A DNA stretch of 64,000 nucleotides. Origin: Lysinibacillus antri. Its GTDB lineage: Bacteria > Bacillota > Bacilli > Bacillales_A > Planococcaceae. A program made the position numbers and the translations under genes. The stretch's first letter is position 1; every line of letters starts with the position of its first letter. Positions 54,900 through 63,900 of this stretch are shown one piece after another. The stretch lies in the NCBI RefSeq assembly GCF_003977595.1, contig NZ_RYYR01000015.1, forward strand, positions 1 through 64,000, written 5' to 3'. The notes beneath the pieces are model-generated. The model made no database searches, had not been told where the DNA came from, and was given only the letters and a program-made list of their open reading frames with translations.

Positions 54900-54934
54900 A
54901 AAAGACCACAAATTGATACTCTCAATTTGTAGTC
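54898..54934 (-). terminator. Aminopeptidase gene terminator
   Basis: Minus strand stem GACTACAAATTGA / TCAATTTGTGGTC followed by TTTTTTAT. Confidence 0.88.
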
Positions 54935-54941
54935 CTCGTAT

Positions 54942-56171
54942 TTAAAACGCCCAATTCCCTTTACGGAAAATCGGTTCTACTGTGCCATCTGGTAAAATTC
55001 CGTCGATGTCCATTTCCCCACTACCGACCATGAAATCTTCATGCGTGATGGAGACGTTAATTCCAAGTGCTTCGAGTTGGCCTTCTTCAAGCTCGCGGCC
55101 GCCTTCATAGCAAGTTGGATATGCTTCTCCAATGGCTAAATGGTTTGACGCATTTTCATCAAATAACGTGTTGTAATATAAAATCCCTGAAGTTGAAATT
55201 GGTGATTCGTGCGGTACTAACGCCACTTCACCTAAATAACAGGAACCTTCATCATTTGTAAGAAGCTCTTGTAATAAGTCATTTCCTACTTCTGCTTCAG
55301 CCTTAACAATTTTCCCTCTTTCAAAGGTTAAAGTAAAATTATCAATGATATTACCTTGATATGCTAAAGGTTTTGTATTGCTCACAACGCCATTTACCCC
55401 ATATTTTGAAGGCAATGTAAACACTTCTTCTGTTGGCATGTTGGCAATAAATGTTGTGTCTTCAGGAGTTTTACTACTTCCTGACACCCAAATATGTTTT
55501 TCTGGTAGTTCAATTGTTAAGTCTGTTCCTGGCGCTTTATAATGTAATTTTGCATAACGTTTGCTATTTAATTGGGCAGCGCGAGTATCTAAATTTGCTA
55601 CATGGTTACGCCAATTTTCAACTGCATTTCCCTCACCGATACGAACTGTTTTAAAAATGGCATCCCATAAAGCAGTCATCTGTTCATTTTCAGGTAGGTT
55701 TGGGAATACTTTAGCAGCCCATTTTGGAGAAGGAACCGCAATGATTGACCAAGCAATATCATCATTCATAATCGCTTTACGATATCGAGCTAATGCTTTC
55801 CCAGATGCCTTATGTTGAGCAGAGATTCGAGAACTCGGAATTCCTTCTAATAGATCTGGATCTTCCGCATCAATCCACAATAGTGCACCTTTACGCTCGA
55901 TCAGTTCATCTCGTTGCGCCACTATCCATTTTGGGAAATTAGTAAATTCCTCTTCAGCTCCAAATTCATAAAAAGCGCGCGTAAACTCTGGATCGGTTAA
56001 ATTCACTTGCACTCTTCCAGCCCCTGCTTCATAGGCTTTCTTTACAACGATTCGCGTAAATTCTAATGTGTCTGTTGAAGTGTTAATTAATAAATATTGA
56101 CCCTTTTGAATATTTGCTCCAACTTTTACGGCAAGGTCAGCATATTGTTCTAATTTCTCCTCAAACGTCAT
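54942..56171 (-). CDS. M29-family aminopeptidase (AmpS/PepS/AmpT type)
   Basis: A 409-residue dinuclear-metal aminopeptidase of the thermophilic family M29. Signature parts: LAVKVGANIQKGQYLLINTSTDTLEFTR at the N-terminus, FTLTFERGKIVKAEAEVGNDLL, LGEVALVPHESPIS, NTLFDENASNHLAIGEAYP and ITHEDFMVGSGEMDIDG with the metal-binding Glu, His and Asp residues. Start ATG at 56171, one base after the helicase stop; the RBS is in the helicase end (GAGGGAAA). Broad removal of N-terminal residues is expected. Confidence 0.93.
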   Translation of the reverse strand: MTFEEKLEQYADLAVKVGANIQKGQYLLINTSTDTLEFTRIVVKKAYEAGAGRVQVNLTDPEFTRAFYEFGAEEEFTNFPKWIVAQRDELIERKGALLWIDAEDPDLLEGIPSSRISAQHKASGKALARYRKAIMNDDIAWSIIAVPSPKWAAKVFPNLPENEQMTALWDAIFKTVRIGEGNAVENWRNHVANLDTRAAQLNSKRYAKLHYKAPGTDLTIELPEKHIWVSGSSKTPEDTTFIANMPTEEVFTLPSKYGVNGVVSNTKPLAYQGNIIDNFTLTFERGKIVKAEAEVGNDLLQELLTNDEGSCYLGEVALVPHESPISTSGILYYNTLFDENASNHLAIGEAYPTCYEGGRELEEGQLEALGINVSITHEDFMVGSGEMDIDGILPDGTVEPIFRKGNWAF

Positions 56172-56172
56172 A

Positions 56173-57321
56173 TTATTTCCCTCTCTTTTGTGTCGCCGTT
56201 TTTGAATTCCCCTCAATCATTTCCCCTTGATGCCATACTTTTTGAACTGTTTTGACATTCATTTCACGCGTTAATTTTTTATACGTTTTTTCATCTTTAT
56301 AAGATAACAATGTTAATACTTCGCCATCAGCACCGGCACGACCTGTACGTCCTGAACGATGTGTATATTGTTCAATCGTATGCGGAACGTCTACATGGAT
56401 AACGTGTGTTAAACCTTCAATATCTAGTCCACGAGCTGCAATATCTGTTGCGATTAAAATTCGCACATCCCCTTTACGGAATGCGTCCAATGCTTTTTTT
56501 CGTTCTTCTTTTTTCATGTCTGAATGAAGAGTAACTACTTTTGCATCTCGATATTTTAGTTTTGATTCCTTCATTAATACCTGATCGATATTGTTCACAA
56601 ATGCAAGACCGCGCAAACCTTCAATATGTGATAATCTACGGAGCATGTCTGTTTTATCGCGCTCATCCACCTTAATAAACGAATGAACTACTTTCCCGAC
56701 TTGCACCATATCTTCTGGTTTGATTTCGATACTTACTGGTTCAAACATTAAACGATTGGCTACCAGTTTGATTTCTTCTGTAATCGTTGCTGACACGACC
56801 ACCACTTGGCGACCATAAGCAGCACCTTCAATAAATGACTTCACAATCACACGGTATTCACGACTAAGTAGTTGATCGCATTCATCCAGTACAACCGTCT
56901 CAACTTCTTTTAGCTTTAACTTATTGGCTTTCGCTAGTTCATTTAATCGACCTGGTGTCCCAACAACGATGGTAGGCTTCTTTTTAAGTTTCTCAATTTG
57001 GCGTGCTGAGTTCGCTCCACCAATTAATTGTTGTACAGTAATATCCGTACCAGCCGTCCATTCACGAATAACTTCAACGATTTGCATTGCTAGTTCTTGA
57101 GATGGTGCAACGATCAGCGCCTGTGTTTGTTTTTTGCTCCCATTTACTTTATTTAAAATTGGTAATACATATGCAAGCGTTTTTCCTGAACCTGTAGGAG
57201 ATTCTGCAACGATATCTTTTCCTTCAAGCATCGCTGGAATCATTTCGTCTTGCACCTTCATTGTTGTTTCAAATTTCCATTTATTTTGTAATGTTTCATT
57301 TAATAAATTAATGACTGACAT
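56173..57321 (-). CDS. DEAD-box-family RNA helicase, YfmL-like, with DECD motif
   Basis: A 382-residue superfamily 2 helicase consisting of only the two RecA domains. Motifs: Q (KVQDEMIPAML), I (SPTGSGKT), Ia (APSQELAMQI), II as DECD rather than DEAD, III (SAT), IV (LAFVNN), V (ATDIAARGLDI) and VI (HRSGRTGRAG). The short length and sequence fit YfmL of B. subtilis, implicated in 50S ribosome assembly. Operon with the M29 aminopeptidase. Confidence 0.9.
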   Translation of the reverse strand: MSVINLLNETLQNKWKFETTMKVQDEMIPAMLEGKDIVAESPTGSGKTLAYVLPILNKVNGSKKQTQALIVAPSQELAMQIVEVIREWTAGTDITVQQLIGGANSARQIEKLKKKPTIVVGTPGRLNELAKANKLKLKEVETVVLDECDQLLSREYRVIVKSFIEGAAYGRQVVVVSATITEEIKLVANRLMFEPVSIEIKPEDMVQVGKVVHSFIKVDERDKTDMLRRLSHIEGLRGLAFVNNIDQVLMKESKLKYRDAKVVTLHSDMKKEERKKALDAFRKGDVRILIATDIAARGLDIEGLTHVIHVDVPHTIEQYTHRSGRTGRAGADGEVLTLLSYKDEKTYKKLTREMNVKTVQKVWHQGEMIEGNSKTATQKRGK

Positions 57322-57402
57322 TCTTAACCCACCTTTATTTACTTCCCGTTTAGTGTACCATAATTTAAAGAATTTACACGATTTTCCCTAGTGGAATTTG
57401 GC

Positions 57403-57486
57403 TATGGGACATATTTATGTTTTTATGGGACAAATTTCGAATTCTATAGGACACAATTTAATTTTTATGGGACACTTTTCGCTAAT
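57403..57486 (-). repeat. 21-bp-period array, core TATGGGACA (4 units)
   Basis: Plus-strand cores start at 57403, 57424, 57445 (TATAGGACA) and 57466, exactly 21 bp apart. The 12-bp fillers are A/T-rich and unlike each other. It starts within 6 bp of the racemase terminator (minus strand) and lies upstream of the helicase operon. Confidence 0.92.
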
Positions 57487-57491
57487 CAAAC

Positions 57492-57518
57492 AAAAAAACC
57501 CACCTATTACTAGGAGGG
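57492..57518 (-). terminator. Racemase gene terminator
   Basis: Minus strand stem CCCTCCTA / TAGGTGGG followed by seven T, starting 2 bp after the stop codon. Confidence 0.85.
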
Positions 57519-57519
57519 C

Positions 57520-58230
57520 CTATATTTTCACCGTATGATTCAATTCATACCCACAAGCGACAATCGCACTATCTGCAAGGACGAGTAGAGAGTCGATATA
57601 GTGGTTATTTAATTTTAAATCTCGGTTCACAATGGAAAGCTCTGTACATCCTAAAATAATTTTATCACAATTTGATTCGAGCATTGCCTGTTCTATTCGC
57701 TGCCACAAATGAAGAGGCACTTCTTTACCTGCTTTTACATAATCGTATATTACCGACATAACCAGTGTTTGCGTTATAGCATCAGGAATGATTGGTTCGA
57801 TATCTTGCTCGATTAATGCATTTTGGTATACAGCAGAAGCCAAAGTACCGTCTGTAGCAAGAAGACCGACACGTTTCGCCCCGACCAATGCTGCTCGCTT
57901 TGCCGTCTCACGAATCATATGCAATACAGGAACTGGTGAGCCCAGTTGTAATTCATCATAAAACGTATGCGCTGTATTACAAGGAATACAGATTACCTCT
58001 GCCCCCGCATTGGCAAGCTTTTTAGCATCACGCACTAAATAAGGCACAGGGTTTTCCTTTGTATTATCTAAGATGTAAGCGGTGCGATCTGGAATCGTCG
58101 TATCGTTATCAATAATGGTGTGTACATGTTCTTGGTCTTTTGTTGCCAGTGTACGACGAACGATCATTTCACCGATAAACATAGTTGCTAAAGGACCAAC
58201 ACCGCCAATAATACCTAATGTTTTTCTCAT
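57520..58230 (-). CDS. racD: Aspartate/glutamate racemase
   Basis: A 236-residue cofactor-independent racemase with the two catalytic cysteines C84 (IPCNTAH) and C195 (LGCTELS), and N-terminal GIIGGVGPLAT. It should supply D-Asp (or D-Glu). Its ATG overlaps the end of the upstream ATP-grasp gene by 4 bp. The pair resembles the racemase/D-aspartate ligase pair of Enterococcus faecium that builds the D-Asp bridge of peptidoglycan, so aspartate is the likely substrate. Confidence 0.88.
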   Translation of the reverse strand: MRKTLGIIGGVGPLATMFIGEMIVRRTLATKDQEHVHTIIDNDTTIPDRTAYILDNTKENPVPYLVRDAKKLANAGAEVICIPCNTAHTFYDELQLGSPVPVLHMIRETAKRAALVGAKRVGLLATDGTLASAVYQNALIEQDIEPIIPDAITQTLVMSVIYDYVKAGKEVPLHLWQRIEQAMLESNCDKIILGCTELSIVNRDLKLNNHYIDSLLVLADSAIVACGYELNHTVKI

Positions 58231-59447
58231 TCTTCCAAACCTTTTTTATTAAAGTATTTTTTATACTTACGATAATAGTTTAAGTTATTTAATGTAAGTT
58301 TTAACCAGCGTTTAACATTCATGTCCTGTTTATAAAACAGAGAATTTGTCCATTTGCCATGGCGAATTAAACTTTTTGCCTCAATTTTCATTTTTTCGTT
58401 TGATGCATATTTAAATAAAACACCTTTTGGAATAATCATCCATAAATGTTTGTTGTTAGCATATGTCAATTTTTGTTTTATGTTCAACATATGGTCATCT
58501 GCTACGTATTTCATTAGGTTATAGCCTGCAGCCGTAACAAAATAACTTGAACGTCCATTTCTTAAGTTAATTTCAAATAGCTTGTACTCCCCATCACGGG
58601 CATCATACTTCATATCGAAATTAGCAAAACCTGTATAACCAATGTCCTCTAAAAAGTAGCGTACTTTATCCATGAGCTTTTCATCAAATGTCGTAATAAT
58701 AGCCGCGTAACTCCCGATTCCTTCAGGTGAATGCTCTTCTAAAATCGGGTTACCTAAACACATTAACTTCACTTTGCCATCTTTGCCCACGTAGGCATTT
58801 AGCACACGCATGTACGAATCATCGCCCGGTATAAACTCCTGTACGATCATTGTATCTTGGTAAGTTGATGCGTAAATTGCTTTTAGAATGGCCGACTTTT
58901 CAGCTTCATCATGAGCGACAAAAACTTTCTTTTTACCAGGGAATGAACAAGCCCAGTAAGCTACTGAGTTCGACGCCTTTAAAATAATTGGATAATCAAA
59001 AGGCGGTGTAAAATCTTCGTAATTCTCAGCTGTAACAGTTGTTGTACCTGGATATTTGAAATCGTACTTTTCACACATTTTATAGAAGTTTTCTTTTAGC
59101 AAGATTTGATCCATTAATGATTCGTCAATATATGGTACGGTGAAGTATTTTTCTAATTCCGGTTTATTTTTAATGATTAATTTTGCATAATCATCTCCAC
59201 ACGCAAGTAGTAATAATTTTTTATCAGGATATTGTTTTGCGACCTTTTCTAAAGCTGGGACAAACACATCTTGTTCATTTAAGTTCGCAATCGCTTGAAA
59301 GTGTAAAATACGACTATTTTGGGTTGCAGTTAAGTGGGAGCGTCCTAATACGAGCGGTTTTAAACCATACGCTTCATAGAAAGCTCGGGCCATTCCATAT
59401 GCGTTCATATCAGACCCTAATAATATTGGTAAAAACGGTTGTTCCAT
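58227..59447 (-). CDS. ATP-grasp ligase, probable D-aspartate ligase of peptidoglycan
   Basis: A 406-residue ATP-grasp enzyme: a preATP-grasp part (PILLGSDMNAYGMARAFYEAYG), the ATP-binding pair YPIILKASNS and IVQEFIPGDDSYMRV, and the metal site FANFDMKYDARDGEYKLFEINLRNGRSS. Layout and partner racemase match the Aslfm-type enzyme that adds D-Asp to the L-Lys of UDP-MurNAc-pentapeptide. L-Lys-D-Asp bridges are known in Lysinibacillus, Ureibacillus and related genera. First gene of a two-gene operon. Confidence 0.8.
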   Translation of the reverse strand: MEQPFLPILLGSDMNAYGMARAFYEAYGLKPLVLGRSHLTATQNSRILHFQAIANLNEQDVFVPALEKVAKQYPDKKLLLLACGDDYAKLIIKNKPELEKYFTVPYIDESLMDQILLKENFYKMCEKYDFKYPGTTTVTAENYEDFTPPFDYPIILKASNSVAYWACSFPGKKKVFVAHDEAEKSAILKAIYASTYQDTMIVQEFIPGDDSYMRVLNAYVGKDGKVKLMCLGNPILEEHSPEGIGSYAAIITTFDEKLMDKVRYFLEDIGYTGFANFDMKYDARDGEYKLFEINLRNGRSSYFVTAAGYNLMKYVADDHMLNIKQKLTYANNKHLWMIIPKGVLFKYASNEKMKIEAKSLIRHGKWTNSLFYKQDMNVKRWLKLTLNNLNYYRKYKKYFNKKGLEE

Positions 59448-59649
59448 TGTGTTTCAGCTCACTTTAATTTTTTAGTATAGATAGATGATAGTTTAACACA
59501 TTTTGTTTCTATGGTCATAAGGATACATTACTAAAACTTTTCTTCTATGTATTATTTTCATTACAGAAGAAGAATGAAGGAGTATTTACAATTGGTGTAT
59601 TGTGACGCCTTTTATTAGGAGAGGGGTTAAGTAGTTTAAAAGAGATGTC

Positions 59650-59765
59650 GTTCATGGTCTGTATGAAGGCCTGTTTGAGTGGTTTTCCTAGTGGTTTTGT
59701 CTTTCATCACGCTTATGAACACCCGTTTAAGCATTGTCACTATATGTTTTGTCTTTCATACCATT
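59650..59765 (-). repeat. Degenerate array of the 52-bp unit (3 units)
   Basis: Anchors at 59650 (GTTCAT), 59702 (TTTCAT) and 59754 (TTTCAT) keep the exact 52-bp step of the array at 13628-13995. Shared words include GTTTTGTCTTTCAT and TTATGAACACC. It directly follows the thiolase terminator (minus strand). The rest of the 59448-59803 gap is A/T-rich with no gene seen. Confidence 0.85.
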
Positions 59766-59796
59766 AAAAAAAGCTGATCCGGTATAAGATCAGCTT
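59765..59796 (-). terminator. Thiolase gene terminator
   Basis: Minus strand stem AAGCTGATC / GATCAGCTT followed by TTTTTAAT. Confidence 0.9.
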
Positions 59797-59803
59797 GAAA
59801 TTT

Positions 59804-60985
59804 TTAAGTTGATTGAATTACCATGGCAATTCCTTGTCCGCCCCCAATACAAAGACTCACGACGGCATATTTCCCACCGCGGCGTTTTAATTCGTAAGCT
59901 GCGGATAAAGCAATACGTGTTCCACTTGCCCCTACCGGATGTCCAAGGGCAATTGCTCCGCCATGGACGTTGGTGATGTCTCGATTTAATCCAAGCTCTT
60001 TTTCGACCGCTAAAAATTGTGCTGCAAAGGCTTCATTGACTTCGATTAAATCTATATCCGCCAATGTTAAATTCGCTCGTTCTAGGGCCTGTTTGATAGC
60101 TGGCACTGGACCAATTCCCATAATTGTTGGGTCGACACCTGCAACTCCCCACGAAACAATTCGTGCAATCGGATTTAATCCATTTTGTTGAACGGCGCTT
60201 TCGCTTGCAACGACTACCGAAGCTGCACCATCATTAATACCCGATGCATTTCCAGCCGTAACCGTTCCGTCTTTTATAAAGGCAGGGCGTAAAGAGGCTA
60301 ACATTTCAATTGTTGTATTCTCCTTAATATGTTCATCTACCTCAATGCGAACTTCTCCTTTTCGCGTTTTAACAGTGACAGGAACAATTTCTTCTTTAAA
60401 GACACCTGACTCCCTTGCATTAGCTGCTCGTTGTTGGGAAAGAAGAGAGAATTCATCCTGCTCTTGACGTGAAATATTGTATTGCTCGGCTAATTTTTCT
60501 GCCGTCATCCCCATCCCTGAGCCTGTATATTGATCCGTTAAAGTTGCTTGAAGCATATCAACAAATTGTATATTACCTGTTTTTGGACCGTTAAATCGTT
60601 GTTCAAAATTTGCGTAAGGCGATTGGGACATATTTTCAGCTCCACCAGCTAAAATAATATCGCCCTCACCTAATAAAATGTGCTGAGCTGAAGTGACAAT
60701 AGATTGCAAACCAGATCCGCATAAGCGATTTAAAATTAAAGCTGGTACTTCTTTTGGAACACCGGCCTTTAAGCCAATGTGCCGCGCTAAATAGGCTGCA
60801 TTCACACCCGAATGAATGACATTCCCATAAATCACATGGTCAATTTTTTCAGGTTCTACATTTGCACGTTTTAATGCCTCGACTGCCGTTATTGTCCCCA
60901 GTTCTACTGCATTCACTGTAGCAAGGGACCCACCAAAGGATGTAAAGGCTGTTCTGGCACCTTCTACTATATATACGTTTGTCAT
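59804..60985 (-). CDS. Acetyl-CoA C-acyltransferase (thiolase)
   Basis: A 393-residue type II thiolase. Nucleophile Cys in LNRLCGSGLQSI (about 89), GGAENMSQSPY, NEAFAAQFLAVEKEL, the catalytic His in NVHGGAIALGHPVGASGTR and the C-terminal acid/base Cys in SLCIGGGQGIAMV. It could finish beta-oxidation or make acetoacetyl-CoA. It is last in a run acyl-CoA dehydrogenase - acyl-CoA ligase - thiolase, which favours fatty or branched acid breakdown. RBS AAAGGAGG. Confidence 0.93.
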   Translation of the reverse strand: MTNVYIVEGARTAFTSFGGSLATVNAVELGTITAVEALKRANVEPEKIDHVIYGNVIHSGVNAAYLARHIGLKAGVPKEVPALILNRLCGSGLQSIVTSAQHILLGEGDIILAGGAENMSQSPYANFEQRFNGPKTGNIQFVDMLQATLTDQYTGSGMGMTAEKLAEQYNISRQEQDEFSLLSQQRAANARESGVFKEEIVPVTVKTRKGEVRIEVDEHIKENTTIEMLASLRPAFIKDGTVTAGNASGINDGAASVVVASESAVQQNGLNPIARIVSWGVAGVDPTIMGIGPVPAIKQALERANLTLADIDLIEVNEAFAAQFLAVEKELGLNRDITNVHGGAIALGHPVGASGTRIALSAAYELKRRGGKYAVVSLCIGGGQGIAMVIQST

Positions 60986-61002
60986 ATTTATCCTCCTTTT
61001 TA

Positions 61003-62505
61003 CTATGGACTTTTCGTCGTTTCGGAAATACTAGGTCGTAATGTATGTTTAAGTACTTTCCCTGAAGCGTTACGTGGTAATTGTTCTAAAAATTCTACCT
61101 GTAACGGCACTTTATATTTTGCCAGCTGTGTGCGGCAATGCTCTAGAATCTCCTCTTCCGAAATGGATTGGCCACCTTTCGTTACGACGTATGCTTTTGG
61201 AACTTCCCCATATACTTCATGAGGGACGCCTACCACTGCCGCTTCAAGGATTTGTGAAATTTGATACAATACTTCTTCTACTTCGACTGGATAAATATTT
61301 TCCCCGCCGCGATTGATCATGTCTTTCTTCCGATCCACAATATATAAAAAGCCCTCTTCATCAAATCGGCCTAAGTCACCTGAATAGAGCCAGCCATTTT
61401 GTATTGTGTTCGCTGTTTCCTCAGGATTTCGTAAATATCCCTTCATCACCTGAGCGCCTTTCACACAAATTTCGCCTACTTCTCCAACAGGTACTTCTAC
61501 GCCTTCTGGATCCACTAATTTCACTTCAGTCCGCGCTAACGGTTTACCTACTGAACCAATTTTCGTTAAGGCATGTTCGTCTGTTAAAGAAGAAGCAGCA
61601 GGTGTATTTTCCGTTTGCCCATAGAGATTTTGTACTTTCACATTTGGGAATGTATCTTTTAGTCGTTTTACTAATTCGTACGGCATAGGTGCTGCACCAT
61701 AGCAGAATAGTCGTAAGTGATCGAAGCTATAATTTTTTAACTCTGGTTTATTAAGTAAAATGGTATACATGGCTGGTACACCAAAGAAAATTGTGGCATT
61801 TGTCTCTACTAACTTTGACAATGTTTGTTCTGGAGAAAACGCTTCCTCAACAATAACCGCGCCCCCTTTATACATTGTCGGAACAGCAAATACATGACTT
61901 CCTGCACAATGGAATAGCGGAGTACATATAAACATTTTGTCTTCTCTGCTCATCTTCATAGACTGGGACCAAATGTCGGCTGTTTCGTATAAATTTCGGT
62001 GAGATAGCATGACTCCCTTTGGCTTACCTGTAGTGCCTGAAGTATACATAACTACAGCAGTATCATTCACATCGAGTGTTGGAAGCTTTGTGTAGGGACT
62101 TTCTTGTTGTAATAATTCACGAAGTTGTGTTGTACTGATTTTCTGCTGAAAAGGATGTTGGGAGTTTTGGATTGTTTGTTCAATCTTTTCATCATAGAAT
62201 AATACCTTTGCCTCTGAATGCGAGAAAATGTATTCTACTTCCGGTGGTGCTAGTTTCGTATTAACAGGCATGACCGTTAAGCCCGCAAGCTGCACACCAT
62301 AGTAAACAGCTAAAAACAGGTCTGAGTTCAGCATGAATTGTGCAACTAGATCTCCTTGTTTATAGCCTTGCTGATGTAAATAAGAGGCCACTTTTTGTGC
62401 ATTTTTGTAAAGTTCACTATACGTCCATCGATTTTCTTCAAATTGAATTGCGAGTGAATCTGGATTACTCATTGCATGTTGCCTTAACACATCCGTAACG
62501 AACAT
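61003..62505 (-). CDS. Long-chain/medium-chain fatty-acid CoA ligase (AMP-binding)
   Basis: A 500-residue adenylate-forming enzyme. Core motifs: YTSGTTGKPKGVMLSHRN (A3), NLYGQTEN (A5), YSGDLGRFDEEGFLYIVDRKKDMI (A7-A8), GGENIYPVEVEE and the catalytic Lys in PRNASGKVLK (A10). It activates a carboxylic acid for the beta-oxidation steps nearby. Start ATG at 62505, 8-9 nt after GGGGGG; the upstream extension has no likeness to the family. Acid specificity is unknown. Confidence 0.92.
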   Translation of the reverse strand: MFVTDVLRQHAMSNPDSLAIQFEENRWTYSELYKNAQKVASYLHQQGYKQGDLVAQFMLNSDLFLAVYYGVQLAGLTVMPVNTKLAPPEVEYIFSHSEAKVLFYDEKIEQTIQNSQHPFQQKISTTQLRELLQQESPYTKLPTLDVNDTAVVMYTSGTTGKPKGVMLSHRNLYETADIWSQSMKMSREDKMFICTPLFHCAGSHVFAVPTMYKGGAVIVEEAFSPEQTLSKLVETNATIFFGVPAMYTILLNKPELKNYSFDHLRLFCYGAAPMPYELVKRLKDTFPNVKVQNLYGQTENTPAASSLTDEHALTKIGSVGKPLARTEVKLVDPEGVEVPVGEVGEICVKGAQVMKGYLRNPEETANTIQNGWLYSGDLGRFDEEGFLYIVDRKKDMINRGGENIYPVEVEEVLYQISQILEAAVVGVPHEVYGEVPKAYVVTKGGQSISEEEILEHCRTQLAKYKVPLQVEFLEQLPRNASGKVLKHTLRPSISETTKSP

Positions 62506-62577
62506 AAACATTCCCCCCATGTTATATACAAAATCTCTAGACACTAATCCAATTCCGATATACTCTACAGAAATCCA

Positions 62578-63726
62578 CTATTTTAAAATCTCCTTTGCTA
62601 TAATCCCCTTCATAATTTCAGTTGTCCCTGCATAAATCGCGGCAACCGGGATATCTCGAAAACGTCTTGCAATCTCGTACTCTTCCATATAGCCGTACCC
62701 ACCATGAAGTTGGAGACAGTCGCTCGCTACTCGTTTGGCCATTTCACTAATCCACCATTTTGCCATCGACACTTCCTTCACAATGGATTCCCCAGCAATA
62801 TGTTTTGAAACGAGTGAATTTACATAAGTTCGACCGATATCAATTTCTGTTGCCATTTCGGCTAATTTAAATTGGGTATTTTGAAAATCTGCAATGGTGC
62901 GATCGAATGCTTTGCGCGTTGTCACATACTCTTTTGTAATCCGAAACATTTCTTCAGCTTCTATTTGCACTTCAATCGCAACCAGCAATCGCTCTTGCTG
63001 AAGCTTGTCCATTAAATAGTAAAATCCTTTTCCTTCTTCTCCTAATAGATTACTAGCTGGCACTTTGGCATCCTCAAAAATGAGTTCTCCTGTGTCTGCT
63101 GAATGCATGCCGACTTTATTTAACTTTTTGCCACGCTTAAATCCAGGTGTGCCAGTTTCTACAACAATTAAACTGATTCCTCTGTAGGCTGGCTTTGCTT
63201 GGGGATCAGTTTTACATACTACCACGACATAATCTGCATGAATTCCATTTGTGATAAAGGTTTTTTCTCCATTTAAAATATAATAGTCACCTTCTCGTCG
63301 GGCTGTTGTACGTATCCCCGCAAGGTCAGAACCAGCTCCAGGTTCCGTCATAGCAATCGCTGAAATCCACTCACCTGACACACTTTTCGGAAGCCACTTT
63401 TCCTTTTGTTCTGTTGTTCCGAACTGTTCAATATATGGTACAACGATATCTGAGTGCAACACGATGCCACTTGCTAATCCAGCACCTACTCTCTCTAATT
63501 CTTCCGCTAGAATCATAGAGTAACCAAAGTCCAACTGTAAGCCTCCATGTTGTTCACTTACTTGTGGACATAAAAAACCATGTTCCCCAAGCTTTCGCCA
63601 AAACGCTCTTGGGATGTCTCGTTGTTGTTCCCACTCCTCAAAATAAGGATATGCTTCTTTGTCCAACATTTTACGCAGGGATGAGCGAAACATCTCATGT
63701 TCATCGGTGAATAAACCTACAACCAT
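62578..63726 (-). CDS. Acyl-CoA dehydrogenase (LCAD/IVD-type active site)
   Basis: A 382-residue FAD enzyme that makes the alpha-beta double bond in acyl-CoA. FAD/substrate motifs AMTEPGAGSDLAGI, FITNGIHADYV and HGGYGYMEEYEIARRFRD are present. At the usual catalytic position the sequence is YAGTTEI, with Ala in place of Glu; instead E245 in QQERLLVA matches the helix-G Glu of long-chain and isovaleryl-CoA dehydrogenases. It is the first gene of the three-gene set. RBS GGGGAGA. Confidence 0.92.
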   Translation of the reverse strand: MVVGLFTDEHEMFRSSLRKMLDKEAYPYFEEWEQQRDIPRAFWRKLGEHGFLCPQVSEQHGGLQLDFGYSMILAEELERVGAGLASGIVLHSDIVVPYIEQFGTTEQKEKWLPKSVSGEWISAIAMTEPGAGSDLAGIRTTARREGDYYILNGEKTFITNGIHADYVVVVCKTDPQAKPAYRGISLIVVETGTPGFKRGKKLNKVGMHSADTGELIFEDAKVPASNLLGEEGKGFYYLMDKLQQERLLVAIEVQIEAEEMFRITKEYVTTRKAFDRTIADFQNTQFKLAEMATEIDIGRTYVNSLVSKHIAGESIVKEVSMAKWWISEMAKRVASDCLQLHGGYGYMEEYEIARRFRDIPVAAIYAGTTEIMKGIIAKEILK

Positions 63727-63858
63727 TCCATTCTCCCCTATCAGAATATAGAATTTTCAGAAAAATATACCTCTATTTTAACAACCCAATTATGAACAAT
63801 CAATATATTAGTAAAGAAATATTTGTACATTTTCTAGAATATTAATTGTATAAAGTAG

Positions 63859-63897
63859 AAAAACTTGATCAAGAATAATATCTTAATCAAGTTTTTG
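63859..63897 (-). terminator. Terminator of the partial right-end gene
   Basis: Stem AAAAACTTGAT / ATCAAGTTTTT with an A/T loop, directly 3' of the partial minus-strand ORF. Confidence 0.8.
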
Positions 63898-63900
63898 ACG

